Assembly: GCF_003594875.1 (NCBI RefSeq)
Contig: NZ_QZEY01000026.1
Location: 1-64,000, forward strand
DNA: 64,000 nucleotides
Origin: Bailinhaonella thermotolerans
GTDB taxonomy: Bacteria; Actinomycetota; Actinomycetes; Streptosporangiales; Streptosporangiaceae
Reading direction: 5' to 3'
Of this stretch, positions 52,559 to 61,055 are shown piece by piece. Positions within the stretch are counted from its first letter, which is position 1; each line of letters opens with the position of its first letter. Position numbers and translations under genes: made by a program. Under the pieces are notes generated by a model. That model made no database searches. It was not told the DNA's origin and saw only the letters and a list, made by a program, of their open reading frames with translations.

Positions 52559-54925
52559 TCAGGCCGACATCTGCACGACCGAGCGCGGCATCACCTCCGC
52601 CGACCCGGGGTCCGGTTCCTCCAGCTCGATGTCGATCACGCAGTCGGCCAGCTCCTCCAGCCCGCCCACATGACTGACCACCAGCATCTGGGGATAGACC
52701 CCGCGCAGCGCCCGCAGGCCCGCCAGGATCGCCTCGCGCCGGACTGCGTCCTGGAACCCGAAGACCTCGTCCAGGATCAGCACCCCCAGCCCGCCGACCC
52801 CGTGCTGGGAGGCGATCACGCTGGCCACCCCGAGCCGCAGCGCCAGCGCGCCCAGGTCCTTCTCGCCGCCGGAGACGAACACCCGCGTCAGCGGCACGTA
52901 CGACCCGTCATAGTCGCGCACCCGCACCTCGTAGCCGTCGCTGACCCGCACCGCGGAGAACCGGCCGCCGGACATCTGCTCCAGCAGCGCCGACACGGCC
53001 CCCTCCAGCGCGGGCCGGATCCGCGCCGACACGTCCTGCGACACCGTCGCCAGGAGCTGCGCCGCGGCCTGCGCCACCCGCGCCTGCGTCTCCAGGGCGC
53101 GGCGCCGCTCGCGCAGCTTCTCGCCCTCCTGGACGGCGCGGCGGGCGGCGCCCACCCGTTCGGACACCGCCGCCAGCTCCTCCTGGATCGCCGTCAGCGT
53201 CCGCCGCTCCTCGGCCAGGGCCGCCTGGGCACGCTCGCGTTCGCGCATCGCCTCCTGCAGCGTCTGCGGCACCCGGGCCTGCTCCAGCCGGGCGGCGGCC
53301 TGCGCGGCGGCGGCTTCGGCCTCCCGCAGGGCGCGTTCCATCGTGGCCCGGCGCTCAGCCGCGCGCACGGCGGCCTGCCCGGCCTGCTCGGCCGCCCGGG
53401 CACGCTCCAGCCGCTCGCGCAGGCGGGCCCGCTGCGCGTACAGGTCCTCCAGCCCGGGCGGGGCTTCGGGCAGGGCGGCCAGCTGCCGCTCGTAGGCCTG
53501 CGCGTGTCCCGCCAGGCGTTCGCGTTCGCCGTGCGCCGCCTCGCACTCCTGCCGGGCCAGCCGGGCCCGGCCCGCCGCCTGCCGCGCGGCCTCCACCGCG
53601 CCGATCGCGGCCGCGTGGCGGCCGGCCGCCTCGCGCTGGTCCCGCTCGGCCTCCGCCAGCTCCCCGGTGAGGGCGCGCAAGGCGTCCCCGGCCTGGGTGA
53701 GGCAGCTGTCGCGGTGCTCCGGGGTGATCGGCTGGGCGCAGGTGAGGCACACCCCGCCCAGGGCGGACACCTGCCGCAGGTCCTCGGCGGCCCGGTCGCG
53801 CAGGCCGGTCAGCCGGGCGACCGCCGCCGAAGAGGCGTCCAGGGCGTCGCCGGCCTGCCGGGCAGCGTCCTCGGCCGCGCGCAGCTCCCGCTCGGCCTCG
53901 TCCTGGCGGGCGCGTGCCGCCGCGACGCCGCCATGGCGGGCGACGGTGTCCTCCACATCGCGCAGCCGTGCGCGGAGCTCGCGCAGCTGGGCGTGGGCCG
54001 CGGCGGCGTCGGCCGCGCGGCGGGCCTGTTCTTCCGCGGTCGCGATCCGCCGTTCCAGGGTGGTGATGCGGTCGCCCAGCTCGGCCGAGGGCGGGCCCTC
54101 GTAGGCGGGCGCCGGCGGGGGGCGGAGCGCGTCCAGGTCCTGCCGGGCGCGCGCGAGCGCGGCGGCGGCCGAGTCGGCCTCGCCCTGGGCTCGCGCGTAT
54201 CGCCGTACGGCCTGGCCGTGCTCCTGCTCGGTCTGCGCGCCGTCGGCCAGGTCGCGTTCGAGCTTCTTGATGGTGGCGTCGGTGTCGGCGGCCGCTGCGC
54301 GCAGCCCCTCCAGCGCGTCCTGCTCGGTTCGCAGGCGGCCGGTCAGGCCGGCGATGTCGGGGGCCTCGCCGAGGGCCAGCGCGGCGCGGCGGGCGCTGTT
54401 GAGCTCCTCCCGGGCGGACGCCTTGGCCTTGGTGACGGCGTCCAGTCGCAGGAGGCGGGCCATCGTCTTGCCGCGTTCGGCCGCGCTCAGGCTGGACAGG
54501 CCCTCCAGTTCGCCCTGGGTGGCGAAGACCGCCAGGCGGAATCCGGCGGCGTCCATGCCCAGCAGCTTGGACACCTCCGCGGTGACCTCGTCGGGTCCTT
54601 GCATGATGGCGGTGCCGCCGACCTCCAAGATCGCCGAGCTCTTGCGGTTGTCGCGGCGCCGCCGCACGGTGTAGGTGTCCTGGCCGACGGTGAACTCCAC
54701 CCGCACCTCCATCCCCTCGAGTTCGGCGCCCCGCCGGATCAGCCGGTCCAGTTCGCGCTTGCCGGTGGGGCCCTCGCCGTACAGGCCGTAGACGATGGCG
54801 GTCAGCAGGGTGGACTTGCCCGAGCCGTTGCGGCCCGAGATCAAGATGAGCTGGGCGTCCTCGGGGAAGATCACATCCGCCTCGTCGAAGAGCCGGAAGT
54901 TCGTCATCGTCAGGCGCTTGATCAT
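52559..54925 (-). CDS. sbcC: SbcC/Rad50-type ATPase
   Basis: A 788-residue protein from ATG 54925. The N-terminal ATPase half has LTMTNFRLFDEADVIFPED and Walker A SGRNGSGKSTLL (~30-41). Two long coiled-coil arms follow, meeting at a zinc-hook CLTC near residue 393. The C-terminal half has signature VSGGEKDLGALALRLG, Walker B LGVLILDEVFGFQD and the H-loop VVSHVGGLEEL. With SbcD it forms the Mre11-Rad50-like complex that opens hairpins and trims blocked DNA ends. It is shorter than typical actinobacterial SbcC (about 1,000 residues). Its start lies 9 nt after the sbcD stop, a clear operon. Confidence 0.9.
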   Translation of the reverse strand: MIKRLTMTNFRLFDEADVIFPEDAQLILISGRNGSGKSTLLTAIVYGLYGEGPTGKRELDRLIRRGAELEGMEVRVEFTVGQDTYTVRRRRDNRKSSAILEVGGTAIMQGPDEVTAEVSKLLGMDAAGFRLAVFATQGELEGLSSLSAAERGKTMARLLRLDAVTKAKASAREELNSARRAALALGEAPDIAGLTGRLRTEQDALEGLRAAAADTDATIKKLERDLADGAQTEQEHGQAVRRYARAQGEADSAAAALARARQDLDALRPPPAPAYEGPPSAELGDRITTLERRIATAEEQARRAADAAAAHAQLRELRARLRDVEDTVARHGGVAAARARQDEAERELRAAEDAARQAGDALDASSAAVARLTGLRDRAAEDLRQVSALGGVCLTCAQPITPEHRDSCLTQAGDALRALTGELAEAERDQREAAGRHAAAIGAVEAARQAAGRARLARQECEAAHGERERLAGHAQAYERQLAALPEAPPGLEDLYAQRARLRERLERARAAEQAGQAAVRAAERRATMERALREAEAAAAQAAARLEQARVPQTLQEAMRERERAQAALAEERRTLTAIQEELAAVSERVGAARRAVQEGEKLRERRRALETQARVAQAAAQLLATVSQDVSARIRPALEGAVSALLEQMSGGRFSAVRVSDGYEVRVRDYDGSYVPLTRVFVSGGEKDLGALALRLGVASVIASQHGVGGLGVLILDEVFGFQDAVRREAILAGLRALRGVYPQMLVVSHVGGLEELADCVIDIELEEPDPGSAEVMPRSVVQMSA

Positions 54926-54934
54926 GGGTTCCTC

Positions 54935-56263
54935 TCAGGCGGCGTGGGGGGTGGCGGGTGGCTGGTCCGCGGTCTCGGCGGGCGGCCGGGCGGTCTCGGC
55001 CTGCAGGGCGGGGACGCCGAGCGCGTCGGCCAGCAGGTTTCCGGCCATGTCCAGGGCGCGGGGGCGGATGTCCTCCTCGATCTCGGCGGAGGCCTCACGC
55101 AGGGCCCGCGTCATGTGCGCCAGGGGCGTGGCCCCGCCCGCCCCGGCGTCACCGGTGGCCGGGTCGTCGCCGGCGTCGCGCCGGCCCGGTTTCTCGAAGC
55201 GGGGGACGACGTCGTAGTGGAGCGCCGCACCGGCCGCGCGCCGCGCCTGGCCGCGGTCGACCAGGGCCCACAGGTCCTGCTTGACGTTGATCACGACCTG
55301 CTGGATGACCGCGCCGTGGACGGGCTTGCCCTCGGCGCCGGCCTGCCGCACCCGCTCGGCCAGCGCCTGCCCGATCCGCTCGGGTGACATCCCGGCGGCG
55401 TCCAGGACGGGCAGCCGGTACATGGGCCGGATCGGCAGGTCGACCGGCTGCACGCGGGGGGCGCCGCCGGGTTCGAGGCCGACCCGCAGGTAGCCCTTGC
55501 CGCCGCCGTCGAGCACGTCGCCGAAGTCGATGTGCTCCGGGCTCCCGGCGTACCAGATCTTGGAGGTGCGGGCCTTGCCGTTCAGGTACACCGGCCCTTG
55601 CTTGTGGTAGTGGCCGAGCGCGACGTAGTCCCACTCGCGCAGCAGCAGGTCGCTGGGGATCGGGTACTCGCGGCCCTGCGCCCGCAGGAACAGCTCGGAC
55701 CCGACCGCCACCCCGTGCGACATCAAGATGTTGGTCTTGCCCGCGACGGGCCGGACCTCGTCGAAGTCCACGAGCTTGAGCTCATCGTGCGGCAGGGCGT
55801 GCACGACGACGTCGGCCAGGGACGGATGGGCCCGGCCTGCGGCGACCTCTTCCTCGAACGCCACCGTGGTGTAGCGGCCGGTCACGACGTGCACCCCGGG
55901 CACGGTGGACAGCAGCTCCAGCCAGCACGGTTCCTTCGGGCTGCGCGGCTGGTCGTGGTTGCCGGCGATGACGACCACCTGCCGCCGGTAGGGGGAGCCG
56001 GCGTCCAGCGGCGCCGCCATCCGGGCGAACTCGGTGCGGGCGGCCAGCATGTAGCGCACGGGGATGCTCGGCCGTTCCCCGACGTCCCCCGAGTGCAGCG
56101 CCAGCGGGATGTCCGGCGAGGCGGCGATGTGCGTGGCGATCTGGTGGAAGGCCTTGACGATGTCGGTCGCGCGGGCGTTCAGGCCGTTGGCCGCGACCGC
56201 GTGGTAGGCCTCCTGGCCCAGGTGCGTGTCGGACAGGTGGGCGAGCGTCAGCGGGTGCGTCAT
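54935..56263 (-). CDS. sbcD: SbcD/Mre11-type nuclease
   Basis: A 442-residue protein from ATG 56263 (MTHPLTLAHLSDTHLGQEAY); no strong ribosome site is seen. Metallophosphoesterase motifs are in order: HLSDTHLG, SGDVGERP, VIAGNHDQPR, ILMSHGVAV and LGHYHKQGPVYL, each with its metal ligands. SbcD supplies the Mn-dependent 3'-5' exonuclease and endonuclease activity of the SbcCD complex. The C-terminal ~100 residues, after the capping domain, are helical and then Ala/Pro-rich. It is the first gene of the sbcD-sbcC operon. SbcCD is usual for palindromic DNA, which this element contains. Confidence 0.9.
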   Translation of the reverse strand: MTHPLTLAHLSDTHLGQEAYHAVAANGLNARATDIVKAFHQIATHIAASPDIPLALHSGDVGERPSIPVRYMLAARTEFARMAAPLDAGSPYRRQVVVIAGNHDQPRSPKEPCWLELLSTVPGVHVVTGRYTTVAFEEEVAAGRAHPSLADVVVHALPHDELKLVDFDEVRPVAGKTNILMSHGVAVGSELFLRAQGREYPIPSDLLLREWDYVALGHYHKQGPVYLNGKARTSKIWYAGSPEHIDFGDVLDGGGKGYLRVGLEPGGAPRVQPVDLPIRPMYRLPVLDAAGMSPERIGQALAERVRQAGAEGKPVHGAVIQQVVINVKQDLWALVDRGQARRAAGAALHYDVVPRFEKPGRRDAGDDPATGDAGAGGATPLAHMTRALREASAEIEEDIRPRALDMAGNLLADALGVPALQAETARPPAETADQPPATPHAA

Positions 56264-56417
56264 GGGGATGACAGTGACCGGCGCCCGGCCTCCGGCACCC
56301 CTCACCCGGCCGGATGCCGTACGGCTCCCGCCCCGCCCGGCCGGCCGGTTCCGGGGAGGATCCGCGGGGCGGGTCGCGCGCCTTGCCGTGGCCGCGCGCG
56401 ACGCGACGGTCGCACGC

Positions 56418-56906
56418 ATGCTGAGAAGACACTCCCTGCCCGGCCGCCTGTCCGCTCCGGCGGCCCCGGGCGCGCTCGCGGGCCTGCGGCATGTGGGCTT
56501 CCCCGTGCTCGTGGCGGGCTTCGCGGCGCTGGCGCTGCTGTTCTTGACGCTGTTCCTGGTCCGCGGCCTGATCCTGGACGGCGTGGCGGGCCCGGTGTAC
56601 GGCGAGGCGGCCCGGGTGCACGCCGGTTCCCGGTTCACCCCCGGGGCGACCGCCCAGTTCGACGGGGTGACCTACCAGGCCGTCCTCCTGCGGGGCCGGC
56701 AGTCGGTCCAGGTGGACGATCCGCCCGCGCAGTGGCGGGCCGAGCATCCGCAGGCGCGCTGCGCCGAGCGGCGATGCGTCATGGACGCTCCGCCCATCAC
56801 CTGGGGCGGGGTGCTGTCGATGGGCCTGACCAAGGTGATCATGGCGCTCGGTGGCGGCCTGCTGCTGGCGTGGCTGTTCTGGATGGTGTTCGTCGCCGAG
56901 GACTGA
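56418..56906 (+). CDS. Membrane protein with two predicted helices
   Basis: A 162-residue protein from ATG 56418; ribosome site weak. A hydrophobic helix near residues 28-50 (PVLVAGFAALALLFLTLFLV) and one near the C-terminus (LTKVIMALGGGLLLAWLFWM) flank a ~75-residue polar domain with a Cys pair (ARCAERRC). The loop is probably extracytoplasmic, with the cysteines perhaps forming a disulfide. No family recognised. It is convergent with the gene at 57022. Confidence 0.5.
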   Translation: MLRRHSLPGRLSAPAAPGALAGLRHVGFPVLVAGFAALALLFLTLFLVRGLILDGVAGPVYGEAARVHAGSRFTPGATAQFDGVTYQAVLLRGRQSVQVDDPPAQWRAEHPQARCAERRCVMDAPPITWGGVLSMGLTKVIMALGGGLLLAWLFWMVFVAED

Positions 56907-56944
56907 CCTCCGTCAGGGCGCGCCCCGCCAGGACTCAGGGCCGT

Positions 56945-56962
56945 CCCGCCCGGGTGGGCGGG
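56945..56962. terminator. Short GC hairpin between convergent genes
   Basis: A 7-bp stem, CCCGCCC with GGGCGGG, and a 4-nt loop, in the 115-bp gap between convergent genes. Confidence 0.35.
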
Positions 56963-57021
56963 GCGGTACCGGCGGCGGGACCGTGCCGCCCCGGGAAGGC
57001 GTCAGGCCACCGCAGGGGTCG

Positions 57022-58209
57022 TCAGAACAGGGGCTCGCCGGGACCGGCGTGGCTCAGCGCGAGCATCCGGTCATCGGCCGGGTCGGGGCCGGGCGGCTCG
57101 GCGCCGACGGCCTGCGCGTCGGCGCCGCCGGATATCAGGCCGCGCAGCGTGAGGTGCATCTCCGCCAGCTCGTACCAGCGCACCGCCTGGACTTCCTCCG
57201 GCTCGTGGAAGAACTCCCGCATCGCCTCTTCGATCTCGGTCTCCACCGCCATGCGCTGGACGTCGGGCAGGGAGTCCATCACCGCGTCGATCTTCTTGCG
57301 GCGGGCTTCGGCCGCCGCGACCGCCTGCTGGGCGGCCTTGCTGAGCAGCGGCCTGGTGCGCGCGGCCACCTGCTCGACCGTCGGGACGCCGCGCAGGTAC
57401 TCCTGCGGCACGTCCTCGCCCGGCAGCAGCGGGACGCCCTTGTTGAGCATGCTGCGCAGATAGGCGCCGGGATTGTTGATCGCGCGTCCCGTGCAGAGCA
57501 TCCAGTGCAGGGCCTTGACCGCGTCGGACACCTGGACGTGATTGCGGCCGATGACCGCGCTGGCCCCGTCGAAGCGCCACAGCGACAAGATGGCGCGCAA
57601 CTGGTCGGCCGGCACGAGGGTGCCCCAGCGGCCGGCGGGCTCGGCGTCCGCGGGAGCGCCGGGAGCGCCGGGGGCGCGTTGCGGCGCGGGCCCGGCCGGG
57701 GACGGCGCCGCCGACAGCTCGGCCCGGTGCTCGGCGGGGGCGGCCGGCCGGGGCACGATCGGCTTGGCCTCCTGGTGCGCCGGCTCGGCCTGCTGCCCGG
57801 AGGCGACGTGGGGGGAGGGCAGGATCTGCAGGAACCCCCGGGTGAACACGCTCCGGCCGCAGGCGTCGAGCGTCTTGGGCTGCACCCGCATCACGATCCC
57901 GTGCTTGCTCAGCGTGGTGATCAGCCGGTTGATCTTGTTCTCGCCCATGCCGGCGATCTGCTGCTGGATCGCCTGAACGGGGTTGGGGATGATCCACCCG
58001 TACACGGGGTCGTCCTCGGCCAGCAGGAGGACGACCTGCAGGATCAAGAACGCGTCGGGGCCCAGCTCGCGCAGCAGCCGCAGCGACTCCTGCGCGTCCA
58101 GGACGAGTTCGGCGACGCCGCGTCCTTCGGAGAGCCCGGACCGGGTCGAGACCTGCAGGACCTCCGCCATCAGCCGGACGGCGGGGCGCTCGACGGTTCG
58201 CCTGCTCAT
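57022..58209 (-). CDS. Winged-helix protein, possible replication initiator
   Basis: A 395-residue protein whose ATG 58209 overlaps the preceding stop (ATGA). Residues ~45-130 look like a winged helix (GPDAFLILQVVLLLAEDDPV, then AIQQQIAGMGENKINRLITT and LSKHGIVMRVQPKTL) of the kind found in RepA- or DnaD-like plasmid initiators. A Pro/Ala linker is at ~140-200, and helices follow. The upstream co-transcribed gene encodes a MerR-like protein, and a repeat-rich gene-free region lies just beyond it. This context, rather than family identity, is why I suggest replication initiation or its control. Confidence 0.5.
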   Translation of the reverse strand: MSRRTVERPAVRLMAEVLQVSTRSGLSEGRGVAELVLDAQESLRLLRELGPDAFLILQVVLLLAEDDPVYGWIIPNPVQAIQQQIAGMGENKINRLITTLSKHGIVMRVQPKTLDACGRSVFTRGFLQILPSPHVASGQQAEPAHQEAKPIVPRPAAPAEHRAELSAAPSPAGPAPQRAPGAPGAPADAEPAGRWGTLVPADQLRAILSLWRFDGASAVIGRNHVQVSDAVKALHWMLCTGRAINNPGAYLRSMLNKGVPLLPGEDVPQEYLRGVPTVEQVAARTRPLLSKAAQQAVAAAEARRKKIDAVMDSLPDVQRMAVETEIEEAMREFFHEPEEVQAVRWYELAEMHLTLRGLISGGADAQAVGAEPPGPDPADDRMLALSHAGPGEPLF

Positions 58210-58772
58210 CGGCGCGCCCTGACCGCCATCTGCGGCGGCACGACGGGGCCGCTCATGAGGAACAGCGGGTCCTCGCCGACGTTGGCCATGACGACCTGGA
58301 CCAGCAGGGCGCAGGCCGCCCGCTCCTTGAACGTCTTGAGATACCTCTCCACGCTGGTCACGTTGTCCGGGGAACCGGCGCCGATGAGGGTGGAACCCCC
58401 GTCGGCCTCCAGCGCCAGGTATCCGCGGAAACCGCGTCTGAGGACCCGTCGGCGTTCGACAATGGCCTCGCGAACCCGCGCCAGCGCCGCACCCCGCCAC
58501 CCGAGGGCGTACGCCTGGCCCACCGCGATCGCGGCGGTGACCTCGACCGCGTCGAACAGGGCCGGCCGCTTGTCGCCGAACTCCCGGGTGACGGTGGGAC
58601 GAATCGCCCCGGCGCGCTCGAGCGAGGCGATCACCGTGAGGGGGAGTCCCAGGATCTGACTCAATTCAGCCCTCGTGGTGGCCCGTACGTGCTCCTTGCG
58701 CACCACGTCACCCTTCGTTTCGCTCTCGTCCGCGCCCTGCGTAACCGACCTCGTAACTTGGTTCCGTGGCAT
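58206..58772 (-). CDS. MerR-like HTH protein
   Basis: A 188-residue protein; AGGGAAG lies 7 nt before ATG 58772. Residues ~30-75 have a MerR-type helix-turn-helix pattern (TTRAELSQILGLPLTVIASL, then ERAGAIRPT). A helical middle is followed by a C-terminal part (LVQVVMANVGEDPLFLMSG) without motifs. It is translationally coupled to the winged-helix gene. It may bind the palindromic sequences that lie upstream between 58.8 and 59.4 kb and control the operon. Confidence 0.55.
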   Translation of the reverse strand: MPRNQVTRSVTQGADESETKGDVVRKEHVRATTRAELSQILGLPLTVIASLERAGAIRPTVTREFGDKRPALFDAVEVTAAIAVGQAYALGWRGAALARVREAIVERRRVLRRGFRGYLALEADGGSTLIGAGSPDNVTSVERYLKTFKERAACALLVQVVMANVGEDPLFLMSGPVVPPQMAVRARR

Positions 58773-59050
58773 TCAACCACTTCCCTGCCCCATCCGTCAC
58801 GCAGATGGCCAAGCTTGTCGCCGGCGCCGTCCCGCCCCAGTAAGCGGCCCCCGCAGCGGCACCCTCGCAACGCTGCATCGTCACCCTTGCAGCACTACAC
58901 CACTGTGACCTGCGGTTTTACCATTCCCGGCGGGCTCGTGCCCCAGCCCGCTCCCGCGCTCGGAGCCCCCTCTGCGGCCGCTCGCGCGGGCACGCCCGCG
59001 ATGGTTACGTCCGGTTTCGCCGTCGGCGTGTCGCGCTGGCCATGACGATG

Positions 59051-59077
59051 GGATGAAGACCGATCTTCATCCATTTT
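59051..59077 (+). terminator. Intrinsic terminator with T-tract, no gene upstream on this strand
   Basis: A perfect 9-bp stem, GGATGAAGA (59051-59059) with 59064-59072, a CCGA loop, then ATTTTT. This is the most classical terminator in the window, yet no plus-strand ORF precedes it in the 280 bp since 58773. It may end a small RNA or antisense leader of the operon at 58206. Confidence 0.6.
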
Positions 59078-59243
59078 TCAGGAAGAAGTCGATTCATGTC
59101 ATCTCTCATCGATGACATCGGCGGGGGTGGATGAGGACATGACAGCGCCACCGTTTCCGTGCCACTCAAACCGTGCCGCGGGCGGCGACCTGCGGGTTCT
59201 CCGCCGCCGGAGGGGCCGCGAGCGGTCCTCCGGATCCGGGGCC

Positions 59244-59380
59244 CCGGTTTCCGCAGCCCGGATTCCGTGGCGCGGATTTCCAGGGCACGGAATCCGGGCC
59301 GCGGAAACCGGCCCCCCGGAATCGGTGGCGCGGAAATCGGGCGCGCGAGGTTCCGGGGCACGGAATCGGTGGCGCGGAAA
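59244..59380. repeat. Nested inverted and direct repeats in gene-free region
   Basis: A 26-bp inverted repeat (59244-59269 with 59286-59311, one mismatch) contains GGTTTCCGC and GGATTCCGTG. The core GTGGCGCGGA is then repeated at 59267-59276, 59324-59333 and 59367-59376, the last two inside a longer direct repeat (AATCGGTGGCGCGGAAA). A related GGATTCCGTGGCGCGGAAA occurs at 50696-50714. This looks like an array of protein-binding sites. The wider gap 58773-59579 has no gene. Confidence 0.75.
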
Positions 59381-59538
59381 CGCGGCCGGGGCGCGGCCGG
59401 GGCCGCGGCCGCGCGCCGGCCGCCGGAAGACGGCCGGGCCGATATCGCGGAAACCCCCTCCGCGCAGGGGCCCGCGGTTGCTAGCCTTGCCCGGCAGCTG
59501 GTTCCGCAACTTCCTCGCGCCGAGGCGTAACCTGTGTG

Positions 59539-59544
59539 TATACT
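59539..59544 (+). promoter_or_regulatory. Putative -10 box for the HTH coiled-coil gene
   Basis: TATACT at 59539-59544, about 35 bp before GTG 59580, in an AT-rich island. There is no convincing -35 hexamer, so an activator or an alternative sigma factor may be needed. Confidence 0.4.
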
Positions 59545-59579
59545 GCGACGCGGGTAGAGCATGAGTCGGGAGGCGCCGG

Positions 59580-59987
59580 GTGTCGATCCTGGAGACTGAG
59601 GGGACCATCACGGTCCATGAAGCAGCGCAGCTTGCCCATATTTCTTCCGCGGGCATCCGCAAGGCGCTCCGCGACGGACGGCTAGCGGGGAAGAAGGAAG
59701 CCGGCAGCTGGTTCGTCTACCTCGACTCCCTGCGTGAGTGCTACCGGGTCAGCGAGGAGAGCATCCGGCAGGTCCTGAACCCCGGCGCGGCCGGGCAGAC
59801 CGCCACCTCGTGGAGCGCTGACGTGGCCACCTTGACGATCGAGGAGGTCAAGAGCCGCATCCGGGAGCTGGAGCGCAACCTCGTCAAGCTGGAAGAAGAG
59901 AAGCAGCGGCTGGAGCAGGAACAGGAGTCCCTGTTCGAAGCCCTGCACGGCCGCCGCTCCGGGCACAAGCAGCTCATCGCCGTCTGA
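59580..59987 (+). CDS. Helix-turn-helix protein with C-terminal coiled coil
   Basis: A 135-residue protein from GTG 59580, with GGGAGG 6-7 nt upstream. Residues ~8-55 form an excisionase/MerR-type DNA-binding fold (ITVHEAAQLAHISSAGIRKA, then LRDGRLAGKKEAGSWFVYLD). Residues ~85-120 are a strong coiled coil (IRELERNLVKLEEEKQRLEQ). Such small dimeric proteins regulate plasmid genes or bind centromeres. The repeat array immediately upstream is the obvious candidate target. Single-gene unit with its own promoter-like sequence. Confidence 0.7.
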   Translation: MSILETEGTITVHEAAQLAHISSAGIRKALRDGRLAGKKEAGSWFVYLDSLRECYRVSEESIRQVLNPGAAGQTATSWSADVATLTIEEVKSRIRELERNLVKLEEEKQRLEQEQESLFEALHGRRSGHKQLIAV

Positions 59988-60007
59988 GCCGCGCGCACCA
60001 TCTCACC

Positions 60008-60046
60008 GAGCCCGGCCCTCCCGCACCCGAGGAGGACCGGGCTTCG
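60008..60046 (+). terminator. Imperfect terminator hairpin
   Basis: GAGCCCGGCCCTC pairs with GAGGACCGGGCTTC with one mismatch, about 20 nt after the stop codon of the HTH gene. Confidence 0.4.
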
Positions 60047-60185
60047 TCATGCCCGCCCGAGCCCGCGGCCGACCGGCTGACCCGGTCGCGGCCCGCGCGC
60101 GGCCCGGACCACGGCCGGGAACACCCGCGCACCCGGGACATCCAGCGGTGGCCGCGCACCGTACGACCCGGACGGTACCGGCCCG

Positions 60186-61055
60186 ATGCACCCGGTATCC
60201 CGCACCCGCCCGGCCGCACCCGCCGGCCCCGAGGACGGGCCGCCCCCGGCCCTGGCGTCGCTCGAGGTCGCCCTCGCCCTGATCGAGGACGTGCGCCGGC
60301 AATCCGCCCGTGACCCGCGATACGCCTTCGACCAGCCCTGGCCGATCTTCATCCGGCTGATGCGCCTGCTGACCCCGCAGTCCTACGGCACCCGCGTGGC
60401 CAACTACCTCGCCGAGTTCTACGGATGGTCCCTCGTGCCGCAGGGCGCCGACCGTGGCGACGTCACCGACGCGCGCGGCGCCCACTACGAGGTGAAGGTG
60501 TCCTTCGTCTCCCGCAATCAGGTGAACTTCGTCCAGATCCGCCCCCACCAGCAGATCACCGGATACCGCCTGTTCGTCGTCACCCCGGGCGGCGACCTGG
60601 TCCGCTTCGACCTGACCACCGGCCAGATGCGGGAGGAGATCGCCGCCTCCGGCCGGCTGGCCCACGGCACCCGCCGCGCCGCCGCAGGACAGCGCCGCCT
60701 GGAGTACGCCATGCGCTTCACCTGGTCGGCGGGCACCCCCGTGCACGACCGCTGGATGCGCGCCTACCGCTCACCCGAGCCCACACCCTGCGACCTCCAC
60801 CTGTTACACCCCCGCTGCGGCCCTGGGCACCCCGCCCGCCGCGGCCGCGGTTCCGCCCGCCTCCGCCGCCCCCTCGCCCCGCCCCGCTCGCCGCCCCTCC
60901 TTGCCCCGCCCCGCTCGCCGCGTCTCCACCCCCCGCCCCCGCGCGGCCGTACGAGAAACCGCCCCCGGCAAGAAGCCGGGGGCGGTCGAGGTCAGTGGAT
61001 GATGATGGGCCGCCCCGTCCGGGACGACACCAGCCCTTGCGAGGGGGAACCGTAG
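60186..61055 (+). CDS. PD-(D/E)XK-like endonuclease candidate
   Basis: The open frame gives 289 residues from ATG 60186, with no good ribosome site. Residues ~55-205 form the likely enzyme: YGTRVANYLAEFYGW, then GDVTDARGAHYEVKVSF, where the Asp and E-V-K fit the PD-(D/E)XK catalytic triad, and QIRPHQQITGYRLFVV after it. This resembles restriction-endonuclease-fold proteins. The last ~85 residues are Arg/Pro-rich and cross a terminator hairpin (60958-60986) and the 3' end of the opposite-strand gene at 60992. The natural C-terminus may therefore be earlier, or the stop has been lost. No methyltransferase partner is adjacent. Confidence 0.55.
   Translation: MHPVSRTRPAAPAGPEDGPPPALASLEVALALIEDVRRQSARDPRYAFDQPWPIFIRLMRLLTPQSYGTRVANYLAEFYGWSLVPQGADRGDVTDARGAHYEVKVSFVSRNQVNFVQIRPHQQITGYRLFVVTPGGDLVRFDLTTGQMREEIAASGRLAHGTRRAAAGQRRLEYAMRFTWSAGTPVHDRWMRAYRSPEPTPCDLHLLHPRCGPGHPARRGRGSARLRRPLAPPRSPPLLAPPRSPRLHPPPPRGRTRNRPRQEAGGGRGQWMMMGRPVRDDTSPCEGEP
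60958..60986. terminator. Convergent terminator
   Basis: A perfect 12-bp stem, ACCGCCCCCGGC (60958-60969) with 60975-60986, and an AAGAA loop, 5 bp past the stop of the minus-strand gene at 60992. Confidence 0.75.

Noticed and set aside
52670-55387. 905-codon plus-strand ORF over sbcC and sbcD
   Set aside because: Antisense shadow with typical Leu/Gly/Gln/His bias; the minus strand has the SbcC and SbcD motifs.
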